Shown: positions 8,875 through 16,601 of the stretch, one piece after another
Numbering within the stretch: the first letter of the stretch is position 1
Layout of the letters: each line of letters opens with the position of its first letter
Origin: Alkalihalobacillus pseudalcaliphilus
GTDB lineage: Bacteria; Bacillota; Bacilli; Bacillales; Bacillaceae_D
Assembly: GCF_028610675.1 (NCBI RefSeq)
Contig: NZ_JAQQWS010000005.1
Span: forward strand, 1-64,000
DNA: 64,000 bases
Reading direction: 5' to 3'
Made by a program: the position numbers and the translations under genes
The notes under the pieces: generated by a model
What the model saw: only the letters and a program-made list of their open reading frames with translations
The model's database searches: none
Told to the model about the DNA's origin: nothing

Positions 8875-10932
8875 TTGTTAAATCAACCTATTACTGATCC
8901 CGTATTAATATTTGCCATAACGATGCTTATTTTCTTAATTGCCCCGATTATTATGGCGAAGTTAAAAGTTACAGGAATTATTGGGTTAATTGTCGCTGGG
9001 CTCATCATTGGACCGAATGGAATTGGATTATTAGAAAGGGATTCTACGGTATTACTATTAAGTACGGTAGGGCTACATTTTATCTTTTTCATTGCAGGGC
9101 TGGAAATCGATCTAGACGGCTTTAAAAAATATAGAAATCGGAGCTTAACATTTGGTGCTTTATCATTTCTTATTCCTTTTGTATTTGGAACAGCAGCAAC
9201 GTTACTAATAGGGTATGAATTAATGGCGGCCATATTAATTGGCTCTATTATTGGTTCGCATACTTTACTTGCTTACCCAATTGCAAGCAGGTTAGGTGTA
9301 TCGAAAAATCGAGCAGTGACTACAACGATTAGTGGTACAATTATTACCGATACAACCGCTTTTTTAGTCTTGGCGATTGTAGCTGGTGCCGCACATGGTG
9401 TCATTAATGCAGAATTTTGGATAAAAATGATTGTTTCTTTAGTTATTTTTGTAGCAGCTGTATTTTTAATTATTCCAAGAGTGTCTAAATTCTTTTTCAG
9501 AACATTAGGCAGTGAAGGTAATTTAGAGTTTACATATGTAATAAGTGTCCTATTTATTACTGCCTATGGAGCCACCTTGGCTGGAATAGAAGCGATTATA
9601 GGTGCCTTTTTAGCTGGCCTTGCTCTTAATCGGTTTATTGCTGAACAAGGAACATTAATGAATCGAATTAAATTTGTTGGAAATGCCATCTTTATTCCTT
9701 TCTTCTTACTGTCTGTTGGTATGCTAGTTGATTTAAGAGTTATTTTGACAGATCCAGATACGTGGATAATGGCGGGTATTGTCGTTGTTTTTGTCATATT
9801 AGGTAAACTATTAGCGGCAATTATAACTGGAAAAATATACGGATATTCAAAAGCAGAAAAAATTCTGATGTTTGGATTATCTGTTCCCCAAGCCGCCGCT
9901 ACTTTAGCGGCAACGATGGTCGGTTATGAGCTTGGTTTATTAGGTGAATCAGTTGTTAATGCGATGATAATAAAAATATTAATTACGTGTCTAATTGGCC
10001 CTTCATTAGTAGAGAAGTATTCAAAAGTACTGGCATTATTAGAAGATCAAAAGCCATATGAGCCAAAGCAGGCTCCTGAAAGAGTGATGATTCCAGTGGC
10101 AAACCCAAATACCTTGGCATCACTTTTAGATTTAGGGTTTATCGTACGTGGTCAATCTAAGGAACCCTTGTATGCATTAAGTGTCGCCCAAAGTGGTGAG
10201 AATTACCAGGAGATTCTGGCGAAAGCTGAAAAGGTTCTCCAAGATGCGGTTAGTTATGGGGCAGGTGCTGAGGTTCCTGTTCAGACATTAACTCGAGTCG
10301 ACCGTAATATTGCAACAGGTATGATTCGTGCGATGGAAGAAAGTAGGATAACCACAGCCGTTATTGGTTGGAATGGAAAACTATCGACTCCACAAAGAAT
10401 TTTTGGTAGTGTACTGGATCAGTTGTTAGAACGTTCGACACAGACTATTCTCGTAACAAAAATTGAATATCCTATTAATACGATGAAACGTTTAGTTGTG
10501 ATTGTTCCTGCTGGATATACACATAAAGTAGGTTTTTATAAAGCAATGGAAATTATTAAAACGTTTGCGTCGGAGTTAGGAATGTCGATCCGTTATTTAA
10601 TCGTCAAAGATGATGTCGAGTTGTATAAGGAAGCTTATGCAAAAACAGGTACTAGTTTAAATATTTCTTTCGAGAAGTTAGAGGACTGGGAGCAGTTTTA
10701 TGAGCGTCTACCAAAGTTTCATAAAGATGATTTATTGGTTTCATTAAGTACAAGAAAAGGTACGTTAGGATGGGACCCACAGTTAGAGCAGTTACCAAGA
10801 GAATTATCGAACACTGCATCTGAAAGTTTCATCATTCTTTATTCTCCAGAGGAAGTGAATGTTGACTCGCGGGGTACAAAAGGAATTGAGGCACCTAAAA
10901 AGGTCTTAAACCCAAGAGCTTATCATTCTTAA
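8875..10932 (+). CDS. yjbQ: CPA2-family cation/proton antiporter with C-terminal UspA-like domain (YjbQ-like)
   Basis: A long integral membrane protein with roughly 12 hydrophobic segments in the first 385 residues (Na+/H+ exchanger fold: FFIAGLEIDLDGFKKY, GSIIGSHTLLAYPIASRLG, GAFLAGLALNR), then a soluble C-terminal part of some 290 residues with Usp-like stretches (ITTAVIGWNGKL). It should exchange Na+ or K+ for protons across the cytoplasmic membrane; ion specificity cannot be read from sequence. B. subtilis YjbQ occupies the same position near fabI but ends in a TrkA-type domain, so the tail differs. TTG at 8875 fits the GGAGGG site; an in-frame TTG at 8848 lacks one. Confidence 0.85.
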   Translation: MLNQPITDPVLIFAITMLIFLIAPIIMAKLKVTGIIGLIVAGLIIGPNGIGLLERDSTVLLLSTVGLHFIFFIAGLEIDLDGFKKYRNRSLTFGALSFLIPFVFGTAATLLIGYELMAAILIGSIIGSHTLLAYPIASRLGVSKNRAVTTTISGTIITDTTAFLVLAIVAGAAHGVINAEFWIKMIVSLVIFVAAVFLIIPRVSKFFFRTLGSEGNLEFTYVISVLFITAYGATLAGIEAIIGAFLAGLALNRFIAEQGTLMNRIKFVGNAIFIPFFLLSVGMLVDLRVILTDPDTWIMAGIVVVFVILGKLLAAIITGKIYGYSKAEKILMFGLSVPQAAATLAATMVGYELGLLGESVVNAMIIKILITCLIGPSLVEKYSKVLALLEDQKPYEPKQAPERVMIPVANPNTLASLLDLGFIVRGQSKEPLYALSVAQSGENYQEILAKAEKVLQDAVSYGAGAEVPVQTLTRVDRNIATGMIRAMEESRITTAVIGWNGKLSTPQRIFGSVLDQLLERSTQTILVTKIEYPINTMKRLVVIVPAGYTHKVGFYKAMEIIKTFASELGMSIRYLIVKDDVELYKEAYAKTGTSLNISFEKLEDWEQFYERLPKFHKDDLLVSLSTRKGTLGWDPQLEQLPRELSNTASESFIILYSPEEVNVDSRGTKGIEAPKKVLNPRAYHS

Positions 10933-10954
10933 CCTATTAGTAGAAAACTAAATG

Positions 10955-10993
10955 CCTAAACCGTTGACAGTCATGTCGACGGTTTTGTTTAGG
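10955..10993 (+). terminator. Terminator after the antiporter gene
   Basis: AAACCGTTGAC pairs imperfectly with GTCGACGGTTT, followed by TTGTTTAGG. Confidence 0.65.
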
Positions 10994-11126
10994 CTGAGGG
11001 TAATTAAAAATGTAAGGAAGAGCCAGGAGAACAAGGGTTTTATCATGAATTAATAAAGGGGAGTAATACAAAAAAGAAAGTTTCCCATCCGAGTCTATTC
11101 ATATAGAAGTATCTATGATAGAATGA

Positions 11127-11145
11127 ATTAGTACTTACTACTAAT
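11127..11145 (+). promoter_or_regulatory. FapR-type operator upstream of fabI
   Basis: The 19-base sequence ATTAGTACTTACTACTAAT is a perfect 7-5-7 inverted repeat matching the FapR consensus (TTAGTA, 5 bases, TACTAA). It lies just downstream of a TATGAT -10-like hexamer (11114-11119) and 33 bases before the fabI start. FapR represses membrane-lipid genes until malonyl-CoA accumulates, and fabI is a classic target. Confidence 0.8.
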
Positions 11146-11178
11146 AACTACTATTAATACAAGTGGAGGTTATTTCTA

Positions 11179-11958
11179 ATGAACTTATCTTTAAAAGGAC
11201 GGACATATGTTGTTATGGGCGTGGCTAATAAAAGAAGTATTGCCTGGGGAATTGCCCAATCATTAGCTAATGCGGGGGCAAAATTAATTTTTACATTTGC
11301 TGGAGAAAGGTTAGAAAAAAATGTTCGAGGTCTTGTTGATACTTTGGAAGAAGAGCATCACCTTGTTTTACCTTGTGATGTGACTAATGATGAGGAAATT
11401 GAAAAGACCTTTGCTCAAATTAAAGAAGAAGTTGGCATTATTCATGGTCTGGCTCATTGTATTGCTTTTGCAAACAAGGATGAGTTAGAAGGAGAATATT
11501 TAAATACGACAAGAGAAGGCTTTTTACTTGCTCACAATATCAGTGCCTATTCATTGACGGCGGTTACAAAAGCAGCTCGTCCGCTTATGACTGAAGGCGG
11601 TAGTGTGGTAACGATGACGTATTTAGGTGGAGAAAAAGTAGTTCGTAACTATAATGTTATGGGCGTAGCGAAAGCCTCTTTAGATGCTAGTGTGAAGTAT
11701 TTAGCCAATGACGTAGGTAAAGATGGCATTCGTGTCAATGCGATTTCAGCAGGACCGATTCGAACTCTTGCAGCTAAAGGGATTGGCGGCTTTAATGATG
11801 TATTAAAGGAAATTGAAGAAAGAGCACCATTACGAAAAACGACAACTCAAGAAGAGGTTGGAGATACGGCGTTATTTCTTATGAGTGACTTAGCACGAGG
11901 AATTACGGGTGAATTAATTCATGTGGATGGTGGATATAATATTTTATCATTATCTTAA
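11179..11958 (+). CDS. fabI: Enoyl-[acyl-carrier-protein] reductase (NADH), FabI
   Basis: 259-residue short-chain dehydrogenase that performs the last reduction of each fatty-acid elongation cycle. The FabI-type cofactor motif is GVANKRSIAWGIAQ at residues 15-28; the catalytic Tyr-x6-Lys is YNVMGVAK near residues 158-165; RVNAISAGPIRTLAAKGI follows. Start supported by GTGGAGG. It corresponds to yjbW, last conserved gene before the coat genes in B. subtilis. Control by FapR is predicted from the operator upstream. Highly confident. Confidence 0.97.
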   Translation: MNLSLKGRTYVVMGVANKRSIAWGIAQSLANAGAKLIFTFAGERLEKNVRGLVDTLEEEHHLVLPCDVTNDEEIEKTFAQIKEEVGIIHGLAHCIAFANKDELEGEYLNTTREGFLLAHNISAYSLTAVTKAARPLMTEGGSVVTMTYLGGEKVVRNYNVMGVAKASLDASVKYLANDVGKDGIRVNAISAGPIRTLAAKGIGGFNDVLKEIEERAPLRKTTTQEEVGDTALFLMSDLARGITGELIHVDGGYNILSLS

Positions 11959-11992
11959 TATAAGATGAGATGAGAGGATGTATCGTAGATTA

Positions 11993-12030
11993 AAAAGGTG
12001 GTATTTTACTCAAAGTAAAATGCCACCTTT
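11993..12030. terminator. Strong terminator after fabI
   Basis: AAAGGTGGTATTTTAC pairs with GTAAAATGCCACCTTT around TCAAA, followed by TCTCTG. Stem of 16 pairs. Confidence 0.85.
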
Positions 12031-12111
12031 TCTCTGTTATATTTCTAAGGTTTCAGTCCTTTAGCCGATAAAACTATAAAATGAACTCTATTTCAATATA
12101 ACATGCTCAAC

Positions 12112-12690
12112 CTACTCATTCTCATCGTGGTTCATAAATGCTCTATGACTCGAACCAGGCCCTGGTCCCGGATGAGGTCCTGGTCCCGGATGAGGTCCTG
12201 GTCCCGGATGAGGTCCTGGTCCCGGATGAGGTCCTGGCCCCGGATGAGGTCCTGGCTTTGGATGAGGTCCTGGCTTTGGATGAGGTCCTGGCCCCGGATG
12301 AGGTCCTGGTCCCGGATGAGGCCCCGGTCCCGGATGAGGCCCCGGCCCTGGATGAGGTCCTGGTCCCGGATGAGGCCCCGGCCCCGGATGAGGCCCTGGA
12401 CCTGGAGGTGGTGGCCAATGTCCGTGTGGTCTTGGTGGAATAGGTCCGTTATAAGGTCTTATTCTCGATAAATTTCGTTGATGCACTCTAATATATTGCG
12501 GTGTGTAGTATGGGGGTTGGTAGATATATAAATCAACCATTCCTATTAAATGGTGATAAGCTTCTACATATGCAATAACTGTATCGTATCCAGAGATTGT
12601 TACTTGAATCCATTGATTAACATAGCGATTTATCGGTGAATGAGGTATAAATGACACTGAAATTTGACGATTATTGGCGTAAGGGATCAT
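12112..12690 (-). CDS. Candidate spore-surface protein with C-terminal Pro-Gly-His repeats
   Basis: 192 residues. Residues 1-95 form a beta-rich, tyrosine-rich domain (WIQVTISGYDTVIAYVEAYH, YIYQPPYYTPQYIRVHQ); residues 100-175 are about 13 tandem GPHPGP hexapeptides encoded by an 18-base minisatellite. No signal peptide is seen. I do not recognise a named family. A coat or exosporium role is inferred from the island, the site equivalent to cotO/cotZ in B. subtilis, and a perfect sigma-K-like promoter at 12747-12773. ATG at 12690 follows GAAAGGAG. Frames in other phases through the minisatellite are artefacts. Confidence 0.7.
   Translation of the reverse strand: MIPYANNRQISVSFIPHSPINRYVNQWIQVTISGYDTVIAYVEAYHHLIGMVDLYIYQPPYYTPQYIRVHQRNLSRIRPYNGPIPPRPHGHWPPPPGPGPHPGPGPHPGPGPHPGPGPHPGPGPHPGPGPHPGPGPHPKPGPHPKPGPHPGPGPHPGPGPHPGPGPHPGPGPHPGPGPGSSHRAFMNHDENE
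12160..12405. repeat. 18-bp minisatellite inside the PGPHP gene
   Basis: About 13 copies of a GC-rich 18-mer of the form GATGAGGTCCTGGTCCCG, with synonymous drift between GGTCCC, GGCCCC and GGCTTT versions. Such arrays change copy number by slippage, so the length of the protein tail is probably variable between strains. Confidence 0.85.
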
Positions 12691-12746
12691 GTTAAAAGCA
12701 CTCCTTTCAATTATACAATGCCTGATAAAAACCCATATCCTCCATG

Positions 12747-12773
12747 TAGGCTATGCAAAACTTAGTAAGATGT
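12747..12773 (-). promoter_or_regulatory. Sigma-K-like promoter for the PGPHP-repeat gene
   Basis: On the minus strand AC is followed after exactly 16 bases by CATAGCCTA, fitting the sigma-K consensus (AC, 16-17 bases, CATAnnnTA). It lies about 60 bases before the start codon. Confidence 0.5.
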
Positions 12774-12854
12774 GTGTTATTTTTCAAAATCAATATCAAA
12801 GTTGTTAGTTGCCGTATACAATATAGTACTTCAATTATGAAGGAGTTGATGTGT

Positions 12855-13199
12855 ATGGAATTAGCTTGGTTTGAGTTTGCAATCATTGCAGTGGCTACTT
12901 TTCGATTTACTCATTTAATTGTTTTTGATCAAATAACCAACTTTCTTCGTAAACCGTTTCAAACGATTAGAGAAGAAAAAACGAGCAATGGTGAGATTTT
13001 TGAATTTGTGTCGCCTAGAGGTAAAGGGATTCGGAGGTTTATAGGAGAGTTAATTAGCTGCTATTGGTGTACGGGAATATGGACTGCAGCCATTTTTGTC
13101 GTTTTATTTTGGTTCATTCCAACCATAGTATGGCCATTGTATTTGATTCTTGGAATTGCAGGGGTTGCTTCTTTTTTAGAAGCAATTATTAAAAATTAA
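12855..13199 (+). CDS. yjcA: Sporulation protein YjcA-like, DUF1360
   Basis: 114 residues with two hydrophobic segments (residues 6-22 and about 75-110) and the conserved motif CYWCTGIW after RGKGIRRFIGELIS. This is the DUF1360 architecture of B. subtilis YjcA and YngL; yjcA lies next to the coat gene cluster and yjcD, so synteny agrees. Molecular function unknown. Three in-frame ATGs are possible; the one at 12855 is 9 bases after AAGGAG and is preferred. Confidence 0.8.
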   Translation: MELAWFEFAIIAVATFRFTHLIVFDQITNFLRKPFQTIREEKTSNGEIFEFVSPRGKGIRRFIGELISCYWCTGIWTAAIFVVLFWFIPTIVWPLYLILGIAGVASFLEAIIKN

Positions 13200-13201
13200 A
13201 A

Positions 13202-13247
13202 AAGGCCCTTACTGTTTGTATGTGAACAACTTAACAGTAAGGGTTAT
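13202..13247. terminator. Bidirectional terminator
   Basis: GCCCTTACTGTT pairs with AACAGTAAGGGT; located between the convergent yjcA-like and coiled-coil genes. Confidence 0.7.
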
Positions 13248-13258
13248 ATGAGATTATT

Positions 13259-13948
13259 TTAAAAAATATTACAGATGATTTGATTATTTGCCTGCATACC
13301 ATCCTGGATTTCTTGACCATATATAAAGCCATCTACTACAAAATTAGGAAGCTCATGTCCTTTTAAAATTTCAATTTCAAAATCAGAAAAACTTATTGTT
13401 TCATTCGGTTTTAATACTTCTAAATCATTGGGTTGAAGCCAATAATGACCACTTTTTTTGGCTTCTTTTCTAGACTGATTTTCTACAAATGACCAAGATT
13501 GTACGATTAAATTATCATCCATTAAATAAACATTAAGGTCCCTTTGTTTGGGGTGGCTAATTTTTCCAGTTAAATTGGAATATTTCGGTTGATTGAAAAC
13601 AAGGCAAATTATTGGATTGTGTAATGGATTTGTGCCTGTGTTTTTTACGATGAAATGACCTTTTAATGTAATCGTATCGTCGTCTTTTGGAATCATAATG
13701 GAATATGAGAAATAACTATTAATAAGTAATTGTTCTGGTGCAGACAATGGTTCTGTGTGGAGGTTTTCATTAGATAGCTGAGCTATTTTTTCTTTAAGTG
13801 CTTGAATCGTTTCATCTTTTTCTCTAAGTGAGGCCTCCATTTTTTTCGTATCTGTTGATAGCTTATTTATTTCAGAACGGTAATGTAGGAGCTTTTGTTT
13901 ATATTGAATTTCTTTATCTTTAAAAGAAGTAAAAGGTGTTTTGGACAT
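13259..13948 (-). CDS. Coiled-coil plus beta-domain protein, candidate spore protein
   Basis: 229 residues from the ATG at 13948, which follows a GAGGGGG ribosome site; a longer in-frame start lacks one. Residues 10-65 are a coiled coil (KMEASLREKDETIQALKEKI); residues 75-229 are a soluble, strand-rich domain with GHFIVKNTGTNPLHNPIICLVF, resembling the fold of extracellular or coat-associated beta sandwiches. No signal peptide or membrane segment. I do not recognise the family; location among spore-surface genes is the only functional hint. Confidence 0.65.
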   Translation of the reverse strand: MSKTPFTSFKDKEIQYKQKLLHYRSEINKLSTDTKKMEASLREKDETIQALKEKIAQLSNENLHTEPLSAPEQLLINSYFSYSIMIPKDDDTITLKGHFIVKNTGTNPLHNPIICLVFNQPKYSNLTGKISHPKQRDLNVYLMDDNLIVQSWSFVENQSRKEAKKSGHYWLQPNDLEVLKPNETISFSDFEIEILKGHELPNFVVDGFIYGQEIQDGMQANNQIICNIF

Positions 13949-14057
13949 GATAATTCCCCCTCGTATAAAAGTATCTAACCTATTCCTATGTACGGTTGGC
14001 TTTATTAAGAAGAAAAATCGAGAAGAGGATAACCTCATCTCGACCAATTTATTACTA

Positions 14058-14732
14058 TTATTCTTTTGTCATGCCTGGGAAGATGACATCGCAATTAGGT
14101 GGACGTTTGTATGTGCCACATACTACATCATTAATTGGTAATTCATGACGAGGGTTGCAATAAGCTGCTTCAATTTCTACTTTGACATAATCAGTTACTG
14201 TTACGTCTAAGCAAAGACTTACTGAAATGTCTAATTGCTGGAAGTTTTCTGTACAAACGAATTCTGCGTCACATTCACCTTCGATAATGCAAGCATCTAC
14301 ACAAGTGCCTTTAGGAGCACATAAATACAAGGTTTGGATTGTGAAGAATTCAACCGTATCATTTAAAGTGTAACAATCATTTTCATCAACCACAGCAACT
14401 TCTATTTGTCCTTTTGCAAGAACCTTTACACGGTATAAGATAACAGTTTCTCCATTTGGTAAGGTAACCTCTACTTTTTGGCGCCCGTTTGGTTGCGTAA
14501 TCTCTTGCGTATAAAGTGTATCTTCTAGAACACGACATTTTGTTGTATAGCACGGGTGGTGAGCTGTAAGGAATTCACAGAAAGAATCGAAATCTGTAGT
14601 ATCAAATAATCCTGCAGTATAAGGTGCCAAGGATGGGCCAGTAATACTAATTGGTTGTACTTCGACAGGACGCATAACCCAGTCATAAACTTTTTCTGCA
14701 TTAATGCAAATATTATGTTTTTTGGATTTCAT
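14058..14732 (-). CDS. Cysteine-rich candidate spore coat or exosporium protein
   Basis: 224 residues with about 14 cysteines, many clustered (CAPKGTCVDACIIEGECD) and a C-terminal CGTYKRPPNC. The N-terminal part has NICINAEKVYDWVMRPVEV, a pattern I associate with Bacillaceae spore-surface proteins, though I cannot name the family with certainty. There is no signal peptide. Cysteine-rich coat and exosporium proteins usually form disulphide-linked crystalline layers, which is the likely role here by inference. The ATG at 14732 lies 7 bases after AGGAGGT. A perfect sigma-K-like promoter at 14801-14827 supports late mother-cell expression. Confidence 0.7.
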   Translation of the reverse strand: MKSKKHNICINAEKVYDWVMRPVEVQPISITGPSLAPYTAGLFDTTDFDSFCEFLTAHHPCYTTKCRVLEDTLYTQEITQPNGRQKVEVTLPNGETVILYRVKVLAKGQIEVAVVDENDCYTLNDTVEFFTIQTLYLCAPKGTCVDACIIEGECDAEFVCTENFQQLDISVSLCLDVTVTDYVKVEIEAAYCNPRHELPINDVVCGTYKRPPNCDVIFPGMTKE

Positions 14733-14800
14733 TTTTTTACCTCCTATTTTTTTCACCAACTTTTTTCGATTGAACGAAGAAGTAGGTATTCAGACTACTG

Positions 14801-14827
14801 TATAGTATGACAATTCCCCAAATTTGT
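14801..14827 (-). promoter_or_regulatory. Sigma-K-like promoter for the cysteine-rich gene
   Basis: Minus strand: AC, exactly 16 bases, CATACTATA, a full match to AC-N16-CATAnnnTA. It lies about 70 bases upstream of the start at 14732. Confidence 0.55.
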
Positions 14828-14940
14828 GTATCGACACAAAATAAATTCAAAAAAACGGGCGTATGCACATTTTTTTGAAAAAGAATAAAGTTGGGAAAGC
14901 TTCCTTCATATTGTATGTATGAGAGGAGGCGTTTTCGAAT

Positions 14941-15078
14941 ATGCGTAAATTTAGTCAATCTAAAAGTATAAAAAGACAGTCGAATAGACCGAAAAATAGA
15001 GTGACCAGAACTGAAGTGAGAAAAACGATGACAACTGATTCTGGTTTGAAAGCGACCAAAAATTGTTGTGGCAGATAA
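14941..15078 (+). CDS. Small basic protein (45 aa) ending in Asn-Cys-Cys-Gly-Arg
   Basis: A short frame preceded by GAGAGGAGG (about 11 bases before the ATG) and followed by a good terminator. The product is rich in Lys, Arg, Ser and Thr (RKFSQSKSIKRQSNRPKNR) and ends with a double cysteine. It has no hydrophobic segment. Neighbouring genes also use Cys-Cys near their termini (for example residues 3-4 of the next gene and the leaders of the collagen proteins), so a small cross-linking or anchoring spore protein is a reasonable guess, no more. Confidence 0.5.
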   Translation: MRKFSQSKSIKRQSNRPKNRVTRTEVRKTMTTDSGLKATKNCCGR

Positions 15079-15090
15079 TAAACAGTAGAA

Positions 15091-15120
15091 AACAAACCTT
15101 TTGATAGGTTTGTTTTTTTG
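15091..15120 (+). terminator. Terminator after the 45-aa gene
   Basis: AACAAACC pairs with GGTTTGTT, followed by T6. Confidence 0.75.
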
Positions 15121-15235
15121 TTGATATATGTAGGCAAGGCATATGTGGAATTTCTTGTTATATAGGTAAATCATACAAGCTAGATTCGTGTTTAGGTAAT
15201 ACAATGAACTATACGAATGAAAGGAGAGATAAATA

Positions 15236-15766
15236 ATGAATTGTTGTTCACCTCGTTATTTTGTTAATGAGAATGGATTTTTACAAACTTGTCCAAGACG
15301 TTATCGTAAAAGTTTTTGTTCTGTCGTTACGCCTAGTTACTTGTTTGCAACGAATGCGACAGCTACTTTAACAGTAACTGATGCTGTTACACCAGTTTTA
15401 GTACCATTAGATGAAAATGTTAGAATGCGAGGTTTTATTGGATCGCCTGATTTTACACAGCTTGCTTCTCAAAATTCTGGGATCTACAATTCGTCATATA
15501 GTATAACGTTAACAAGTGCAACACCGCAAACGGTGAATGTAGCGGTTTATGTGAATGGAGAACCTCTTGCTGGAACAGAAAGAACGGTTACTTTAGCTGC
15601 CAATGTACCTGCAACGGTTTCATTGACAAACTTCCCAATTGACTTATTTAGTGGGCAAATTGTTAGTTTAGGTTTAGTGGGGGGAGCTGCAAGTACGATT
15701 ACAGCAACAAATGCAAGTCTAAGTTTGAATCGGATTGCTAATCCTAGTGGTCCAACTCCTATTTAA
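15236..15766 (+). CDS. Candidate exosporium protein with C1q/TNF-like beta domain, no collagen region
   Basis: 176 residues. It starts MNCCSPRYF, with a Cys-rich, basic N-terminus (residues 1-30), then a threonine-, alanine- and valine-rich beta domain (SYSITLTSATPQTVNVAVYVNGEPLAG, TVTLAANVPATVSLTNFPI) like the C-terminal globular heads of the collagen-like proteins at 17902-18768 and 29788-33054, but without any Gly-X-Y stretch. It could be a basal-layer partner or a head-only relative of those filaments. ATG follows AAAGGAGAG. Family not recognised with certainty. Confidence 0.65.
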   Translation: MNCCSPRYFVNENGFLQTCPRRYRKSFCSVVTPSYLFATNATATLTVTDAVTPVLVPLDENVRMRGFIGSPDFTQLASQNSGIYNSSYSITLTSATPQTVNVAVYVNGEPLAGTERTVTLAANVPATVSLTNFPIDLFSGQIVSLGLVGGAASTITATNASLSLNRIANPSGPTPI

Positions 15767-15775
15767 TGTATAAAA

Positions 15776-15803
15776 AAGGTGGTCCTTGATTGGACCACCT
15801 TAT
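15776..15803. terminator. Bidirectional terminator
   Basis: AAGGTGGTCC pairs with GGACCACCTT; A run on the left, T-rich on the right. It separates two convergent genes. Confidence 0.8.
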
Positions 15804-16435
15804 TTATCTTCGGATTGTTTCTTAGAAAAATTACGGTAAAACCAATTCTGATTTTGGTTTTCATTGTTTTCGATTTCTTTCGTTTGTTTGGGTGAACCTG
15901 CATCATTGAAATTTTGTAAATAAGGAAAGACTTCTTTGGATTGTGAATGTGTTGATTGAGCTTTTTCTTCATGGGGTGAGAATTGGACGTTTTTTAATTG
16001 TAAATTTAGTGCCTCATTTTCTTTTTTTAGTTTTTCTGTTTCTTTTTTGTAATGGTTTTGAATAGAAGAAAGTTCCGTTTGATGATTTTGGTTCTTTGTT
16101 TGTTCTACGTTCAATTGTAAAGTTAGTACCTCATTTTCTTTTTTTTGTTTTTCTATTTCTTTTTTGTAATGGTTTTGAATAGAAGAAAGTTTCGTTTGAT
16201 GATTTTGGTACTTTGTTTGTTCTACGTTCAATTGTTGCTCTAATTCAATGAATTGTTGTTCTTGTACCTCTTTTTCAGCTTGTAAACGGTCAATTAAATT
16301 ATAGTGGTAATCATTTTGATATTTTTCCAGTAATTGTTTTTGTTTTTTTAGCTCCGATTCCAGATGTATAATTTTCTGTTGTAATTGCGTATTTGTTAAT
16401 TTTGACAGTGACACCTTGCTATTGGATTTTTTCAT
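15800..16435 (-). CDS. Long coiled-coil protein with internal duplication
   Basis: About 211 residues, almost entirely helical and Lys-, Glu- and Gln-rich. Two near-identical tandem blocks of about 39 residues, each with NHQT.LSSIQNHYKKE followed by KKENE, sit in the middle, so the coil has grown by duplication. The C-terminal 40 residues are Asn- and Gln-rich. The ATG at 16435 is 9 bases from GGAGGG; an ATG at 16444 is too close. No family recognised. A structural spore-layer role is suggested only by position. Confidence 0.6.
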   Translation of the reverse strand: MKKSNSKVSLSKLTNTQLQQKIIHLESELKKQKQLLEKYQNDYHYNLIDRLQAEKEVQEQQFIELEQQLNVEQTKYQNHQTKLSSIQNHYKKEIEKQKKENEVLTLQLNVEQTKNQNHQTELSSIQNHYKKETEKLKKENEALNLQLKNVQFSPHEEKAQSTHSQSKEVFPYLQNFNDAGSPKQTKEIENNENQNQNWFYRNFSKKQSEDK

Positions 16436-16601
16436 TCTCTTCATCCCTCCAGGTGAAGTCGTTATTTTATTCTTATGTGCAACTTTTAATCGTTATGATG
16501 TACATAGGCTTTTTGCTTATTTAATTTAATAGGGATACTAATACAAGCCACTTTTCTTTCTTTTACATATGATGGAACAAACATAAGAAAGGGGTGAAAA
16601 A

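Noticed and set aside
12103..12471. Plus-strand Arg-Met-Arg-Ser-Trp repeat frame across the minisatellite
   Set aside because: Artefact of the 18-base repeat; the minus-strand frame has a non-repetitive N-terminal domain, a ribosome site and a sigma-K-like promoter.
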